A stretch of DNA of 13,539 nucleotides from Gammaproteobacteria bacterium. GTDB taxonomy: Bacteria; Pseudomonadota; Gammaproteobacteria; Xanthomonadales; Wenzhouxiangellaceae. The notes beneath the pieces are model-generated. The model searched no databases. It saw nothing but the letters and a program-made list of their open reading frames with translations, and had not been told where the DNA came from. Of this stretch, positions 7,290 to 13,539 are shown in pieces (position 1 is the stretch's first letter; each line of letters begins with the position of its first letter). Location of the stretch: NCBI GenBank assembly GCA_003561495.1, contig PWWM01000201.1:1-13539 (forward strand), given 5' to 3'. Made by a program: the position numbers and the translations under genes.

Positions 7290-8362
7290 CCATGCTGGGC
7301 CAATGCCCAGGTCACATGTTCTCGAACCAGTTCGGACGGGTGGTCCCGGCGTGATTGCAGGGCACTGATCACGTCGGGTGTCGTCGTGGCATTGCCCAGG
7401 GCGACGGCAATATTGCGCAGCCAGCGCTCGTGGCCAATGCGGCGAATAGCCGTGCCCTCGGTCCGTGCCAGAAAGGTGTCCTCGCCCCAGGCAAACAGCT
7501 CCACCAGGTCGCCGGCATCGAGATCCCGGCGTGGTTGAAAATCATCCTCGCCGGAAAACTGCGCATAGCGATTCCATGGACAGACCATCTGGCAGTCGTC
7601 ACAGCCGTAGATGCGATTGCCCATGGGCTTGCGGAATTCCTCGGGAATGGCGCCCTTTAGCTCGATGGTCAGATAGGAAATGCAGCGGCGTGCATCGAGC
7701 TTGTAGGGGGCGACGATGGCCCGGGTCGGACAGATATCGATGCAGCGCCGGCAGGATCCGCAGTGGTCCCGGACCGGTTGATCCGCCGGCAGTTCAAGAT
7801 CGGTGTAGATCTCGCCGAGAAAGAACCATGAACCGGCATGGCGGTTGAGCAGGTTGGTGTGCTTGCCGATCCAGCCCAGACCGGCCTTCTCGGCCAATGG
7901 TTTCTCCAGTACCGGGGCCGAATCGGTGAAGACCCGGTTGCCGAATGGCCCGATGGCCTGCTCGATCCGTCCGACCAGCTTCTTCAGCCGTCCTCTGAGT
8001 ACCTTGTGGTAGTCACGGCCCACGGCGTAGCGGGAAATACAGGCCTTGTCGGGTTGTTCGATCAATTGCTCGACCGGGGTGGCCCTGGAGGGCAGGTAAT
8101 CCAGGCGCACGACAATCACCGAGCGGGTGTTCTCACGCAACAGGGCGGGGCGGCTGCGCTTGCGACCATGGGCGGCCATCCAGTCCATTTCACCGTGCAG
8201 ATTCTCGGCCAGCCAGGCATCCAGGCGTTGTTCGTAGCCGCCCAAGTCGGTATCGGCAATACCGACCTGGCCGAAGCCCAACTCCTTTCCCCACGTACGG
8301 ATTTGCTCCACCAACTGCTCGGACGTGGGTGCAGGTTGCCTATAATCTGAACGATGAGACAT
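7250..8362 (-). CDS. queG: Epoxyqueuosine reductase QueG
   Basis: The 370-residue protein matches QueG (formerly YjeS) over its whole length. It performs the last step of queuosine synthesis, reducing epoxyqueuosine to queuosine in the wobble position of GUN-anticodon tRNAs, using cobalamin and two 4Fe-4S clusters. Visible signs are the N-terminal helix WGKELGFGQVGIADTDL, the RVFTDSAPVLEKPLAEKAGLGWIGKH core, the ferredoxin motif C201-x2-C204-x2-C207-x3-C211-P, and a second Cys set with C254-x2-C257-x3-C261-P. The C-terminal 80 residues look like HEAT repeats, as in proteobacterial QueG. The ATG at 8362 gives a lead about six residues longer than the E. coli protein; no ribosome binding site precedes it, and it overlaps the nnr start by 9 bases. 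Its 3' end lies inside the caspase-like gene. Confidence 0.95.
   Translation of the reverse strand: MSHRSDYRQPAPTSEQLVEQIRTWGKELGFGQVGIADTDLGGYEQRLDAWLAENLHGEMDWMAAHGRKRSRPALLRENTRSVIVVRLDYLPSRATPVEQLIEQPDKACISRYAVGRDYHKVLRGRLKKLVGRIEQAIGPFGNRVFTDSAPVLEKPLAEKAGLGWIGKHTNLLNRHAGSWFFLGEIYTDLELPADQPVRDHCGSCRRCIDICPTRAIVAPYKLDARRCISYLTIELKGAIPEEFRKPMGNRIYGCDDCQMVCPWNRYAQFSGEDDFQPRRDLDAGDLVELFAWGEDTFLARTEGTAIRRIGHERWLRNIAVALGNATTTPDVISALQSRRDHPSELVREHVTWALAQHGQDRGTKKKLPAS
8341..8346 (+). promoter_or_regulatory. Consensus -10 box for nnr, possibly leaderless
   Basis: A perfect TATAAT ends 7 bases before ATG 8354, where transcription would normally begin. No clear -35 is seen at 16-18 bases upstream, and no Shine-Dalgarno sequence precedes the ATG. 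A leaderless nnr mRNA is inferred. Confidence 0.5.
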
Positions 8363-9820
8363 GCAAAGCGATTATATCGGGCCGAACAGGTGCGCGAGCT
8401 TGATCGTCAGGCGATCGAGGTCCATGACATTCCTGGCTACGATTTGATGAACCGCGCCGGACGGCGGGTATTTGAGACCTTGCGGACTCGCTGGCCGGAG
8501 GCTCGTGCGGTCACCATTTGTTGCGGTGGGGGCAATAATGGCGGTGATGGCTACGTGGTTGCAAGCTTGGCCCGGGAATTCGGCCTGGGCGTGCAGTTGA
8601 TCGCCCTGAAAGCCCCGGCGGATCTGAGTGGTGATGCGGCGCGGGCGGCACGTGACTGGACCGATGGGGGCGGAAAGGTCGAGGGCGCTGATGAACGCTT
8701 GCGCGGCGATGTGATCGTCGATGCCATGCTGGGCACCGGACTGGACCGCCCGGCTCAAGGCGAGTATGCGCGCCTGATCGATCACGTCAATGATACCGGT
8801 CGAGCGATCATCGCGGTTGATGTGCCATCCGGACTGGATGCCGACATCGGTATGCCCACCGGACCTTGCGTGCGCGCCGATGTCACGGTCAGCTTCATCG
8901 GCCGCAAGCGGGGCCTGTATACCGGTCAGGCCGGCCGGTGGTGTGGGCATCGGGTATTTGATGACCTCGGCGTTCCCGAGGCCGTCTACCAGGCCGTGGA
9001 TGCAGATGCTGACCTGCTCCAAGGCAAGAACCTGGTCGCGTGGCTGCCGGATCGACACCCGGACACCCACAAGGGTGATCTGGGCCATGTATTGATCATC
9101 GGTGGGGATCACGGCATGGCCGGCGCCCCGGTGCTGGCCGGCATGGCCGCCTTGCGGGCCGGCAGCGGACTGGTCAGCCTGGCCACCCGGGCCGAACATG
9201 GTCCGATCGGTGTGGCCGCACAGCCTGAATTGATGATGCACGCAGTTGAGGATCTGGATGTCCTCGAGCACCTGATCGAGCGTGCCGATGTCATTGCCCT
9301 GGGGCCGGGTTTGGGTCAGTCGCAATGGTCCGGTCTGCTGTGGAAGCGAGCCATGGCCTGCGATCGGCCACTGGTCCTGGATGCCGACGGGCTTAATCTG
9401 CTTGCCGGGCAGTCGGTCCGGCATGAACGGCTGGTGCTGACCCCGCATCCGGGTGAAGCGGCTCGTTTGCTCGAATGCAGCACAAGCGAAGTCCAGGCGG
9501 ACCGCTATGCAGCGGTTCGCGCGCTGGCTGCTCGTTTCGGTGCCACCGTGGTGCTCAAGGGCCACGGCAGCCTGGTGGCTAACCCCGAGGGTGATATCCG
9601 CGTATGTCCCTATGGTAATCCGGCCATGGCTACGGCCGGCATGGGCGATGCCCTGACCGGACTGATCGCGAGCTTCCTGGGCCAGGGCCTGAATGATTTC
9701 GATGCCGCCTGTTGCGGGGTGCTTGCCCACGCACTGGCTGGCGATATGGCCGCTCGCGACCGGCGCCAGATTCTGGCCAGTGACCTGATCGGAACATTTG
9801 AAAAGGTTTTGCCTGTATGA
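8354..9820 (+). CDS. nnr: Bifunctional NAD(P)H-hydrate repair enzyme Nnr (epimerase + ADP-dependent dehydratase)
   Basis: The 488-residue protein has the two-domain plan of bacterial Nnr (YjeF). The N-terminal YjeF_N domain (about 1-215) is the NAD(P)HX epimerase, with the Rossmann-like CCGGGNNGGDGYVVA segment near residues 55-68 and VDVPSGLDADIG. The C-terminal ribokinase-like domain (about 220-488) is the ADP-dependent (S)-NAD(P)HX dehydratase, with GDLGHVLIIGGDHGMAGAP, LTPHPGEAARLL and the AGMGDALTG motif whose D432 is the expected catalytic base. It repairs hydrated NADH and NADPH in the cytosol. The length is near the E. coli enzyme (about 515). The ATG at 8354 directly yields the conserved start region (LYRAEQVRELDRQAIE). 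The stop overlaps tsaE as ATGA, and queG diverges from it, a familiar gammaproteobacterial order. Confidence 0.96.
   Translation: MRHAKRLYRAEQVRELDRQAIEVHDIPGYDLMNRAGRRVFETLRTRWPEARAVTICCGGGNNGGDGYVVASLAREFGLGVQLIALKAPADLSGDAARAARDWTDGGGKVEGADERLRGDVIVDAMLGTGLDRPAQGEYARLIDHVNDTGRAIIAVDVPSGLDADIGMPTGPCVRADVTVSFIGRKRGLYTGQAGRWCGHRVFDDLGVPEAVYQAVDADADLLQGKNLVAWLPDRHPDTHKGDLGHVLIIGGDHGMAGAPVLAGMAALRAGSGLVSLATRAEHGPIGVAAQPELMMHAVEDLDVLEHLIERADVIALGPGLGQSQWSGLLWKRAMACDRPLVLDADGLNLLAGQSVRHERLVLTPHPGEAARLLECSTSEVQADRYAAVRALAARFGATVVLKGHGSLVANPEGDIRVCPYGNPAMATAGMGDALTGLIASFLGQGLNDFDAACCGVLAHALAGDMAARDRRQILASDLIGTFEKVLPV
8371..8376 (-). promoter_or_regulatory. Consensus -10 box for queG, possibly leaderless
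   Basis: On the minus strand a perfect TATAAT ends 8 bases before the queG ATG (8362-8360). It lies inside nnr codons 6-8. There is no clear -35 and no Shine-Dalgarno sequence, so a leaderless or near-leaderless queG mRNA is inferred. Confidence 0.5.
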
Positions 9821-10299
9821 GCGAACAATTCACGGCGGCCACGGAAGCTGACATGCTGGCCCTGGGTCAACCCCTGGCTGAGCGATTCTCCAGTGGCGGT
9901 GTGGTCTATCTTTCCGGTGACCTGGGTGTGGGAAAGACCACCCTTGTTCGCGGCATCCTGCGTGCCCTGGGTTTTGAGGGAAGGGTCAAGAGCCCCAGCT
10001 ATGGCCTGATCGAAACCTACGAACTGGACAAGCTCACCGTCCACCACCTCGATCTCTACCGCCTAAGCCACGGCGAGGAAATCACCTACCTCGGCCTGGA
10101 AGACCTGTTCGAGGGCCCCACCCTGATGCTGGTCGAATGGGCCGAAAAGGGCCAAGGCTACCTCCCTGAAGCCACCACTCGCATCCACATCAACGACCAC
10201 CCCAACGGAATGCGCGAACTGTTGTTCGCGTGGGTAGACGGGAGACGGGAGACGGGAGACGGAGGGCCGGAGACGGCAGATGCGAAACCAGGAGATTGA
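9817..10299 (+). CDS. tsaE: tRNA threonylcarbamoyladenosine synthesis ATPase TsaE
   Basis: The 160-residue P-loop protein is TsaE (YjeE), which works with TsaB and TsaD to make N6-threonylcarbamoyladenosine at position 37 of ANN-decoding tRNAs. Visible are the Walker A GDLGVGKTT (residues 34-42), VKSPSYGLIETY, HHLDLYRLSHGEEI and LMLVEWAEKG, all in family order and spacing. It starts in the nnr stop (ATGA, 4-base overlap), so it is translationally coupled. The last roughly 18 residues (RRETGDGGPETADAKPGD) are coded by a GACGGGA tandem repeat and neighbouring sequence and do not look like the family; the conserved protein ends near LLFAWVDG. The tail is probably tolerated. The amiB and mutL genes that follow tsaE in E. 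coli are absent here. Confidence 0.95.
   Translation: MSEQFTAATEADMLALGQPLAERFSSGGVVYLSGDLGVGKTTLVRGILRALGFEGRVKSPSYGLIETYELDKLTVHHLDLYRLSHGEEITYLGLEDLFEGPTLMLVEWAEKGQGYLPEATTRIHINDHPNGMRELLFAWVDGRRETGDGGPETADAKPGD
10237..10264 (+). repeat. 7-bp tandem repeat GACGGGA in the 3' end of tsaE
   Basis: Three exact GACGGGA units (10237-10243, 10244-10250, 10251-10257) and one degenerate unit (GACGGAG, 10258-10264) lie inside the tsaE reading frame. They encode part of its atypical C-terminal tail. Confidence 0.9.
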
Positions 10300-10354
10300 G
10301 GACTTTCCGGATTCCTTGGGTTTCTCGTCTTCCATCTCCCGTCTCCCGTCTCCC
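10240..10354. repeat. 20-bp perfect inverted repeat between tsaE and the DUF1499 gene
   Basis: The arms 10240-10259 and 10335-10354 are exact reverse complements of each other (built of GGGAGAC units). They are separated by a 75-base loop that contains the tsaE stop. The right arm lies just outside the DUF1499 stop at 10360. The structure could form a strong hairpin between two convergent genes. It lacks a T-tract on either side, so it is not a textbook intrinsic terminator; it may still protect or end both mRNAs, or be a dispersed genome repeat. Confidence 0.8.
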
Positions 10355-10359
10355 CGCCC

Positions 10360-11088
10360 CTAATGCAACCGCTCATCCAGCGCATCCATAAAGCGCCGGA
10401 TGCGCGCCGCATTGGCCCCCACATCACTCAATCCGACCCGTGACTTGGACCGCACATCGACCCGACTGCCGCCGTTGCTGCCCTGGATGCGAATGACCAC
10501 ATCGTCCTTGAAGCCGAACCAGAACGTGGTGTCGGTGGCCTCGATGCGACCGTTATCGGAATCCGCAGCGACGATTTCCCAGCCGAGTGTTTGGGCTGTT
10601 TCCAGCGCCCGATCAAAGACAATGGCCGGGTAGACATCGGTCTCCAGCGGCACGATGTCGGGATAGGCCTCGCGCTGCTGGCGGGCGATTTCTTCGCCTT
10701 CGTATTCAATCGGATTGGGCGCGTCCGCTCGGAGCGGCGCCACGGCGATGAATTCCGGAGGGTTGTGCGTGTCGGTGGTGATGTCATGAATACGCGGCAC
10801 GGACTGGGCCTGCTGCACCAGCAACCAAGGCACTGTAGCCGTGCCCAGGCCGATGACCATGGCTGCAACTAGCGGCAACACATTGCCCGATCGAGTGCGC
10901 GGAATGAGCAGCAGGATCAGGCCCAACCCTGCCGCGCCCACCCCGACATACAACGCCCAGCGCATCAGCGTGAAGCCGAAGCGGAAATCCCAGAATTCCA
11001 GGCGTGTGCCCGGACCTGCGACCAGCAGCATCAGCAAGGCGATCACTGCAGCCAGAAGAACAAGACGGCTCAACAATTTCAACGGCAT
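10360..11088 (-). CDS. DUF1499 domain membrane protein
   Basis: The 242-residue protein has three predicted membrane helices at about residues 5-24, 41-62 and 71-91, followed by a soluble DUF1499 domain (about 95-242). The domain is recognised by HDITTDTHNPPEF (101-113), the TAQTLGWEIVAAD and RIEATDTTFWFGFKDDVVIR segments and a closing SDVGANAARIRRFMDAL. The function of DUF1499 is unknown; the domain would lie on one face of the inner membrane. The start is the only ATG in front of the first helix; GGAGA lies directly against it, which is too close for an ideal ribosome binding site. It is 43 bases downstream of the amidotransferase gene on the same strand and may be cotranscribed. It is convergent with tsaE across the inverted repeat. 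Confidence 0.88.
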   Translation of the reverse strand: MPLKLLSRLVLLAAVIALLMLLVAGPGTRLEFWDFRFGFTLMRWALYVGVGAAGLGLILLLIPRTRSGNVLPLVAAMVIGLGTATVPWLLVQQAQSVPRIHDITTDTHNPPEFIAVAPLRADAPNPIEYEGEEIARQQREAYPDIVPLETDVYPAIVFDRALETAQTLGWEIVAADSDNGRIEATDTTFWFGFKDDVVIRIQGSNGGSRVDVRSKSRVGLSDVGANAARIRRFMDALDERLH

Positions 11089-11131
11089 TCTCCATCGATT
11101 TCTTCGGCCATCATAACTGCTACTGTGTGAT

Positions 11132-11983
11132 TCATGGCAAGGACGGTCTGAAGGGCTCGACGCCCACCTGGCGCTCGGTCACGGTCACGAAGCTGGCTGG
11201 CGGCACCTCAATCCAGTCCGGGCAGTCGTCGATGGGTTCCGACAGCAGGATGGTGCCTTCACGCGGGGTCTCCACGGCTTCATTGATGACATCGTCCAGT
11301 CCGGCGTGGCCGCGGTTGTAATACAGGGTCTTCGGCTTGTTGTCGGTCGAGTGTCGGATGGCGAACAGGCGCTTGCCATCGCTGAACGCGCAGGTCAGGC
11401 GAAAGGGTTCACGAATACCGGCCTTGTTCATCTCGGCCTCGACGAATCCGACCATATGCTCCATGGCCTGCTTCGGATTGTTGTCAAGATCAAAGGTCAG
11501 GGCCAGGTAAAACGCGGTTTCCGAGTCCGTGGTGCCCTCGATGCACGGAAACAATTCCTCAGCCACGGCGAACTGCAGGGTTCGCTTGATCTTCTGGAAC
11601 CCGGAAATCTCGCCATTATGCTGAAAAGTCCAGCAGCCGTGCCTGAAGGGGTGGGAGTTACTGCGCTGCACAATGCCGTGATAGGCCGCGCGCAGATGCG
11701 CCAGAAACAGCCCCGACTGGATCTGCTCGGCCAGGTTGACCAGGTTCTTGTCACTCCAGGCAGGGCGCAGGTCGCGGTAAAGCCCCGGCCGTTCCCGCTC
11801 CCCGTACCAGGCCACCCCGAACCCATCCCCATTGGTGGGGAACGCGCCATCGGGCATTCCCGGCATGTTCTCGACAAAATTCTCGCGCGCAAACCGGCTC
11901 TGCACCAGCAACGAGCGCGACGGCTTGATGATCAGGTCTTCCAGGAAAATCCCGGGCCCGGAATAGGCCAGCCAGCGGCACAT
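11132..11983 (-). CDS. Class II glutamine amidotransferase (YafJ-like)
   Basis: The 283-residue protein begins MCRWLAYSG, so Cys2 becomes the N-terminal nucleophile once Met is removed, as in Ntn glutamine amidotransferases. Other family signs are NGDGFGVAWY (51-60), LAHLRAA (94-100), HNGEISGF (122-129) and TTDSETAFY (151-159). It hydrolyses the amide of glutamine or a related gamma-glutamyl substrate; no synthase domain is fused and the acceptor is unknown. EgtC of ergothioneine synthesis is a relative, but no other egt gene is in the window. The upstream in-frame ATG at 12007 would put eight residues before the catalytic Cys and is rejected; the chosen start has AAGGAGG four bases before it. 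The gene lies 49 bases after the fibre-like gene on the same strand. Confidence 0.92.
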   Translation of the reverse strand: MCRWLAYSGPGIFLEDLIIKPSRSLLVQSRFARENFVENMPGMPDGAFPTNGDGFGVAWYGERERPGLYRDLRPAWSDKNLVNLAEQIQSGLFLAHLRAAYHGIVQRSNSHPFRHGCWTFQHNGEISGFQKIKRTLQFAVAEELFPCIEGTTDSETAFYLALTFDLDNNPKQAMEHMVGFVEAEMNKAGIREPFRLTCAFSDGKRLFAIRHSTDNKPKTLYYNRGHAGLDDVINEAVETPREGTILLSEPIDDCPDWIEVPPASFVTVTERQVGVEPFRPSLP

Positions 11984-11987
11984 GGGG

Positions 11988-11994
11988 CCTCCTT
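11988..11994 (-). promoter_or_regulatory. Ribosome binding site fixing the amidotransferase start
   Basis: On the minus strand AAGGAGG ends 4 bases before ATG 11983. With the need for Cys at position 2, this settles the start. Confidence 0.75.
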
Positions 11995-12032
11995 GTGCAT
12001 TTTGCAATTCAATTCATAGGATACCTGACGGG

Positions 12033-13539
12033 TTAATGTTGTGGCGCCCCTGCGACCTGGCGGTCCTCGAGCAGCAGCGCTTCCAGTTTGGCAAGCCGGT
12101 CTTCCAGTTTGGTGTTGTGCTGGATCTCTTGCTCGAGCTTGGCCAAGCGTGCTTCCAGTGCCGCATTCCGCTCTATCTGCATTTCGAATTTTTTGGTTTG
12201 TTGTGACTGTTCAAGGCGAAGCGTCTCTAGCGTTTCGTTCTGATGGTCGATTAGGGCTTGTTGCTCCTGGATGGCTTTAATCGCTACCACAGAAAAACCG
12301 GCATAATTGATTCCCCAATAGCCGTTGTCTTTTTCTCTGCTGACAAGCTCGGGAAAAACCGGTGCGACATCTTGCGCAATAAGGCCAATCTTGAGATCTG
12401 AGTCGGCATTATTACCTTCGAATCTGTAGTTGACAACGCTCAATTCTTTCACTTTCTGCAGGGCCGGATCAGCAACGTGAATATCTGTCTTTAAGCGTTC
12501 GTCTGAATTGCTGTTCCACTCACCGCTCAGATTGACCCATGAAACATTCTGACTATCTTCACCCGCCTCAGATGTGTTAAAACGAAGCCATTGGGAAGAA
12601 GTATGAATTGCCCAAATTTGGTCATTGGTGTTTTGCAAAATAATACCATCGGGAGTATTCGTACTGGTATTCAGGTCTGTCCAAAAGCTTGGCGAGTCAA
12701 AGAATGTAGTTGAGTCGAAGATCGCGACATTACCAAAGAAAGTCACTGAATCAAAAATAGAAACGCCATGCACACGCAAACCTCTTTCGGGTACATCATC
12801 GCTAGACCAGCTATTGCCTATGGCCACACCCTGGTGTGCATAAGCCCGAATGGAGGTGCTGCCGGGATTGTTATTGCCGACCATTACCCGGAGTGGATTC
12901 TCTTCCTCGTTTGAGACTACGTGGAGAGTATTCCAGGGGCTGTCGGTGCCTACTCCTAACCGTTCCTCCTGAGACCAGCCGCCGATGATAGTGTCACCAC
13001 CGACAACCTCGAGCGCACCGGAAGGAGTGGTGGTGCCAATCCCGACACCTCCGGCAGCTCTGATCAGAAACTGATTTTGCCCGGTAGTCGAAAAATCGGA
13101 TGATTGGCCGTCGGCCCAGACGAAGGAGCCATCGTCAACGGCTTTGGCGCGTCGTCCTGCCGCTACGCTGTACTGACCGGCAGCCTCGTTCAAGACCCCG
13201 CCCAGTATGGTACTGTATGGCCCTGATGCCGTGTTGGCTGCGCCGGCAAGGACGGCACTGGCCTCATTGGAGGCCTCGTTGAAGCGCCCACCACCAACGA
13301 AACTCTCCTCCGCTCTTGCTTCATTTTCGCGCCCGCCCAGCACGACACTATCTACGGCATCGGCCAGGTTATTTTCTCCGCCGCCGATAAAGCTGTTGTT
13401 TCCTGACGCTATTGACTTTTGACCGCTTGCGAAACTGAACTGTCCTCCGGCCAGGTTGTCCTGGCCACCGGCAACGATCGCACCAAAGGCTTGCGACTGA
13501 TTGTCCAGGCCGCCTGCGACAAAAGAGTCTGCCCCGCCA
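12033..13539 (-). CDS. Fibre/adhesin-like protein with peptidase S74 intramolecular chaperone (5' partial)
   Basis: The frame is open to the right window edge, so the N-terminus is missing; 501 residues are visible. Residues 1-140 are degenerate 14-residue repeats with GG..N/S..A...S spacing (GGQDN, GGREN, GGRFN), like the head repeats of trimeric adhesins. Next come GVGIGTTTPSGALEVVGG-type beta segments common in tail-fibre domain proteins. The peptidase S74 chaperone starts at SDERLKTDI (S345, K350 here): in this family it trimerises the fibre and cleaves itself off at that Ser, using a Ser-Lys dyad. Typical follow-up segments are visible (YRFEG, KIGLIAQDVAPVFPELV, YAGFSVVAIKAIQEQQ). The last 60 residues form a coiled coil (LEARLAKLEQEI, LEDRLAKLEALL). 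S74 occurs in phage tail spikes and in bacterial surface proteins; no other phage gene is visible. The middle of the gene is more AT-rich than its neighbours. Confidence 0.87.
   Translation of the reverse strand, partial: GGADSFVAGGLDNQSQAFGAIVAGGQDNLAGGQFSFASGQKSIASGNNSFIGGGENNLADAVDSVVLGGRENEARAEESFVGGGRFNEASNEASAVLAGAANTASGPYSTILGGVLNEAAGQYSVAAGRRAKAVDDGSFVWADGQSSDFSTTGQNQFLIRAAGGVGIGTTTPSGALEVVGGDTIIGGWSQEERLGVGTDSPWNTLHVVSNEEENPLRVMVGNNNPGSTSIRAYAHQGVAIGNSWSSDDVPERGLRVHGVSIFDSVTFFGNVAIFDSTTFFDSPSFWTDLNTSTNTPDGIILQNTNDQIWAIHTSSQWLRFNTSEAGEDSQNVSWVNLSGEWNSNSDERLKTDIHVADPALQKVKELSVVNYRFEGNNADSDLKIGLIAQDVAPVFPELVSREKDNGYWGINYAGFSVVAIKAIQEQQALIDHQNETLETLRLEQSQQTKKFEMQIERNAALEARLAKLEQEIQHNTKLEDRLAKLEALLLEDRQVAGAPQH
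12693..12764 (-). repeat. Two 12-residue strand repeats in the fibre-like protein
   Basis: VSIFDSVTFFGN and VAIFDSTTFFDS are adjacent, 36 bases each, and identical at 8 of 12 residues. They suggest a short duplicated beta-strand pair in the shaft, upstream of the S74 domain. Confidence 0.7.
13105..13539 (-). repeat. Degenerate 42-bp (14-residue) head repeats of the fibre-like gene
   Basis: About ten consecutive units with the pattern GG-x-x-N-x-A-x-x-x-x-S-x-V can be read, such as GGRENEARAEESFV and GGVLNEAAGQYSVA. The repeat is clear in protein but diverged in DNA. The array continues past the window edge. Confidence 0.75.

Larger units (their letters stand above)
8341..8376. repeat. 7-bp inverted repeat around the queG/nnr start overlap
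   Basis: TATAATC (8341-8347) and GATTATA (8370-8376) are exact inverted copies 22 bases apart. Their centre (8358.5) nearly coincides with the centre of the 9-base overlap of the two start regions (8354-8362). The arms are the two -10 boxes plus one base. Confidence 0.75.

Noticed and set aside
7838..8350. 170-codon open frame on the plus strand
   Set aside because: It is antisense to queG, with no family-like sequence.
8372..9730. 452-codon open frame on the minus strand
   Set aside because: It is antisense to nnr, whose protein matches its family end to end. The antisense translation shows no recognisable domain and is typical of high-GC codon bias.
10300..10359. Intrinsic terminator between tsaE and the DUF1499 gene
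   Set aside because: The inverted repeat makes a strong stem, but the loop is 75 bases and no T-run follows on either strand, so it is listed as a repeat instead.
11110..11140. Possible promoter for the DUF1499 gene on the minus strand (TTGCCA 11140-11135, TATGAT 11115-11110)
   Set aside because: The spacer is 19 bases and the -35 overlaps the upstream stop region; plausible but not strong enough to list.
11306..12019. 237-codon open frame on the plus strand
   Set aside because: It lies antisense to the class II amidotransferase, which has its catalytic motifs and a strong ribosome binding site.

Overview
This window is high-GC, tightly packed, entirely bacterial DNA with almost no non-coding space. 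It looks like a chromosomal piece of a gammaproteobacterium. The best pointer is the block queG (reverse) next to nnr-tsaE (forward), which matches the yjeS / yjeF-yjeE neighbourhood of Escherichia coli and relatives. The species cannot be named from sequence alone; an environmental, possibly marine or halotolerant lineage is only a guess.

Region 1 (1-3597, + strand) is a type VI secretion (T6SS) spike-loading module. It holds the C-terminal part of what is probably a DUF2169-pentapeptide protein (cut by the left edge), a second stand-alone pentapeptide-repeat protein, a DUF3540 protein and a small DUF4150 PAAR-like spike-tip protein. The genes overlap or lie a few bases apart and read as one operon. 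This order is known from VgrG-linked T6SS islands, so a vgrG or the DUF2169 domain should lie just left of the window.

Region 2 (3629-7289, + strand) follows directly. It encodes a membrane-anchored serine/threonine kinase with a threonine-rich linker carrying three look-alike phosphoacceptor motifs, then an exported caspase-like (peptidase C14) protein with Sel1 repeats and a coiled coil. The kinase fits the PpkA-type control arm of T6SS. The caspase is the least expected gene of the window and may be a partner, regulator or effector.

Region 3 (7250-10299) is housekeeping. queG (epoxyqueuosine reductase, - strand) ends inside the 3' end of the caspase gene and starts head-to-head with nnr (NAD(P)H-hydrate repair), which overlaps tsaE (tRNA t6A synthesis) by 4 bases. 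The queG and nnr start codons overlap, and each is preceded by a perfect TATAAT placed so that both mRNAs could be leaderless. A GACGGGA-type tandem/inverted repeat forms the 3' end of tsaE and fills the gap to the next gene.

Region 4 (10360-13539, - strand) holds a membrane DUF1499 protein, a class II glutamine amidotransferase and the C-terminal part of a fibre-like protein with 14-residue head repeats and a self-cleaving peptidase S74 chaperone domain, cut by the right edge. No rRNA, tRNA, CRISPR array, transposase or integrase was seen, and there is no gene-free stretch over 300 bases.
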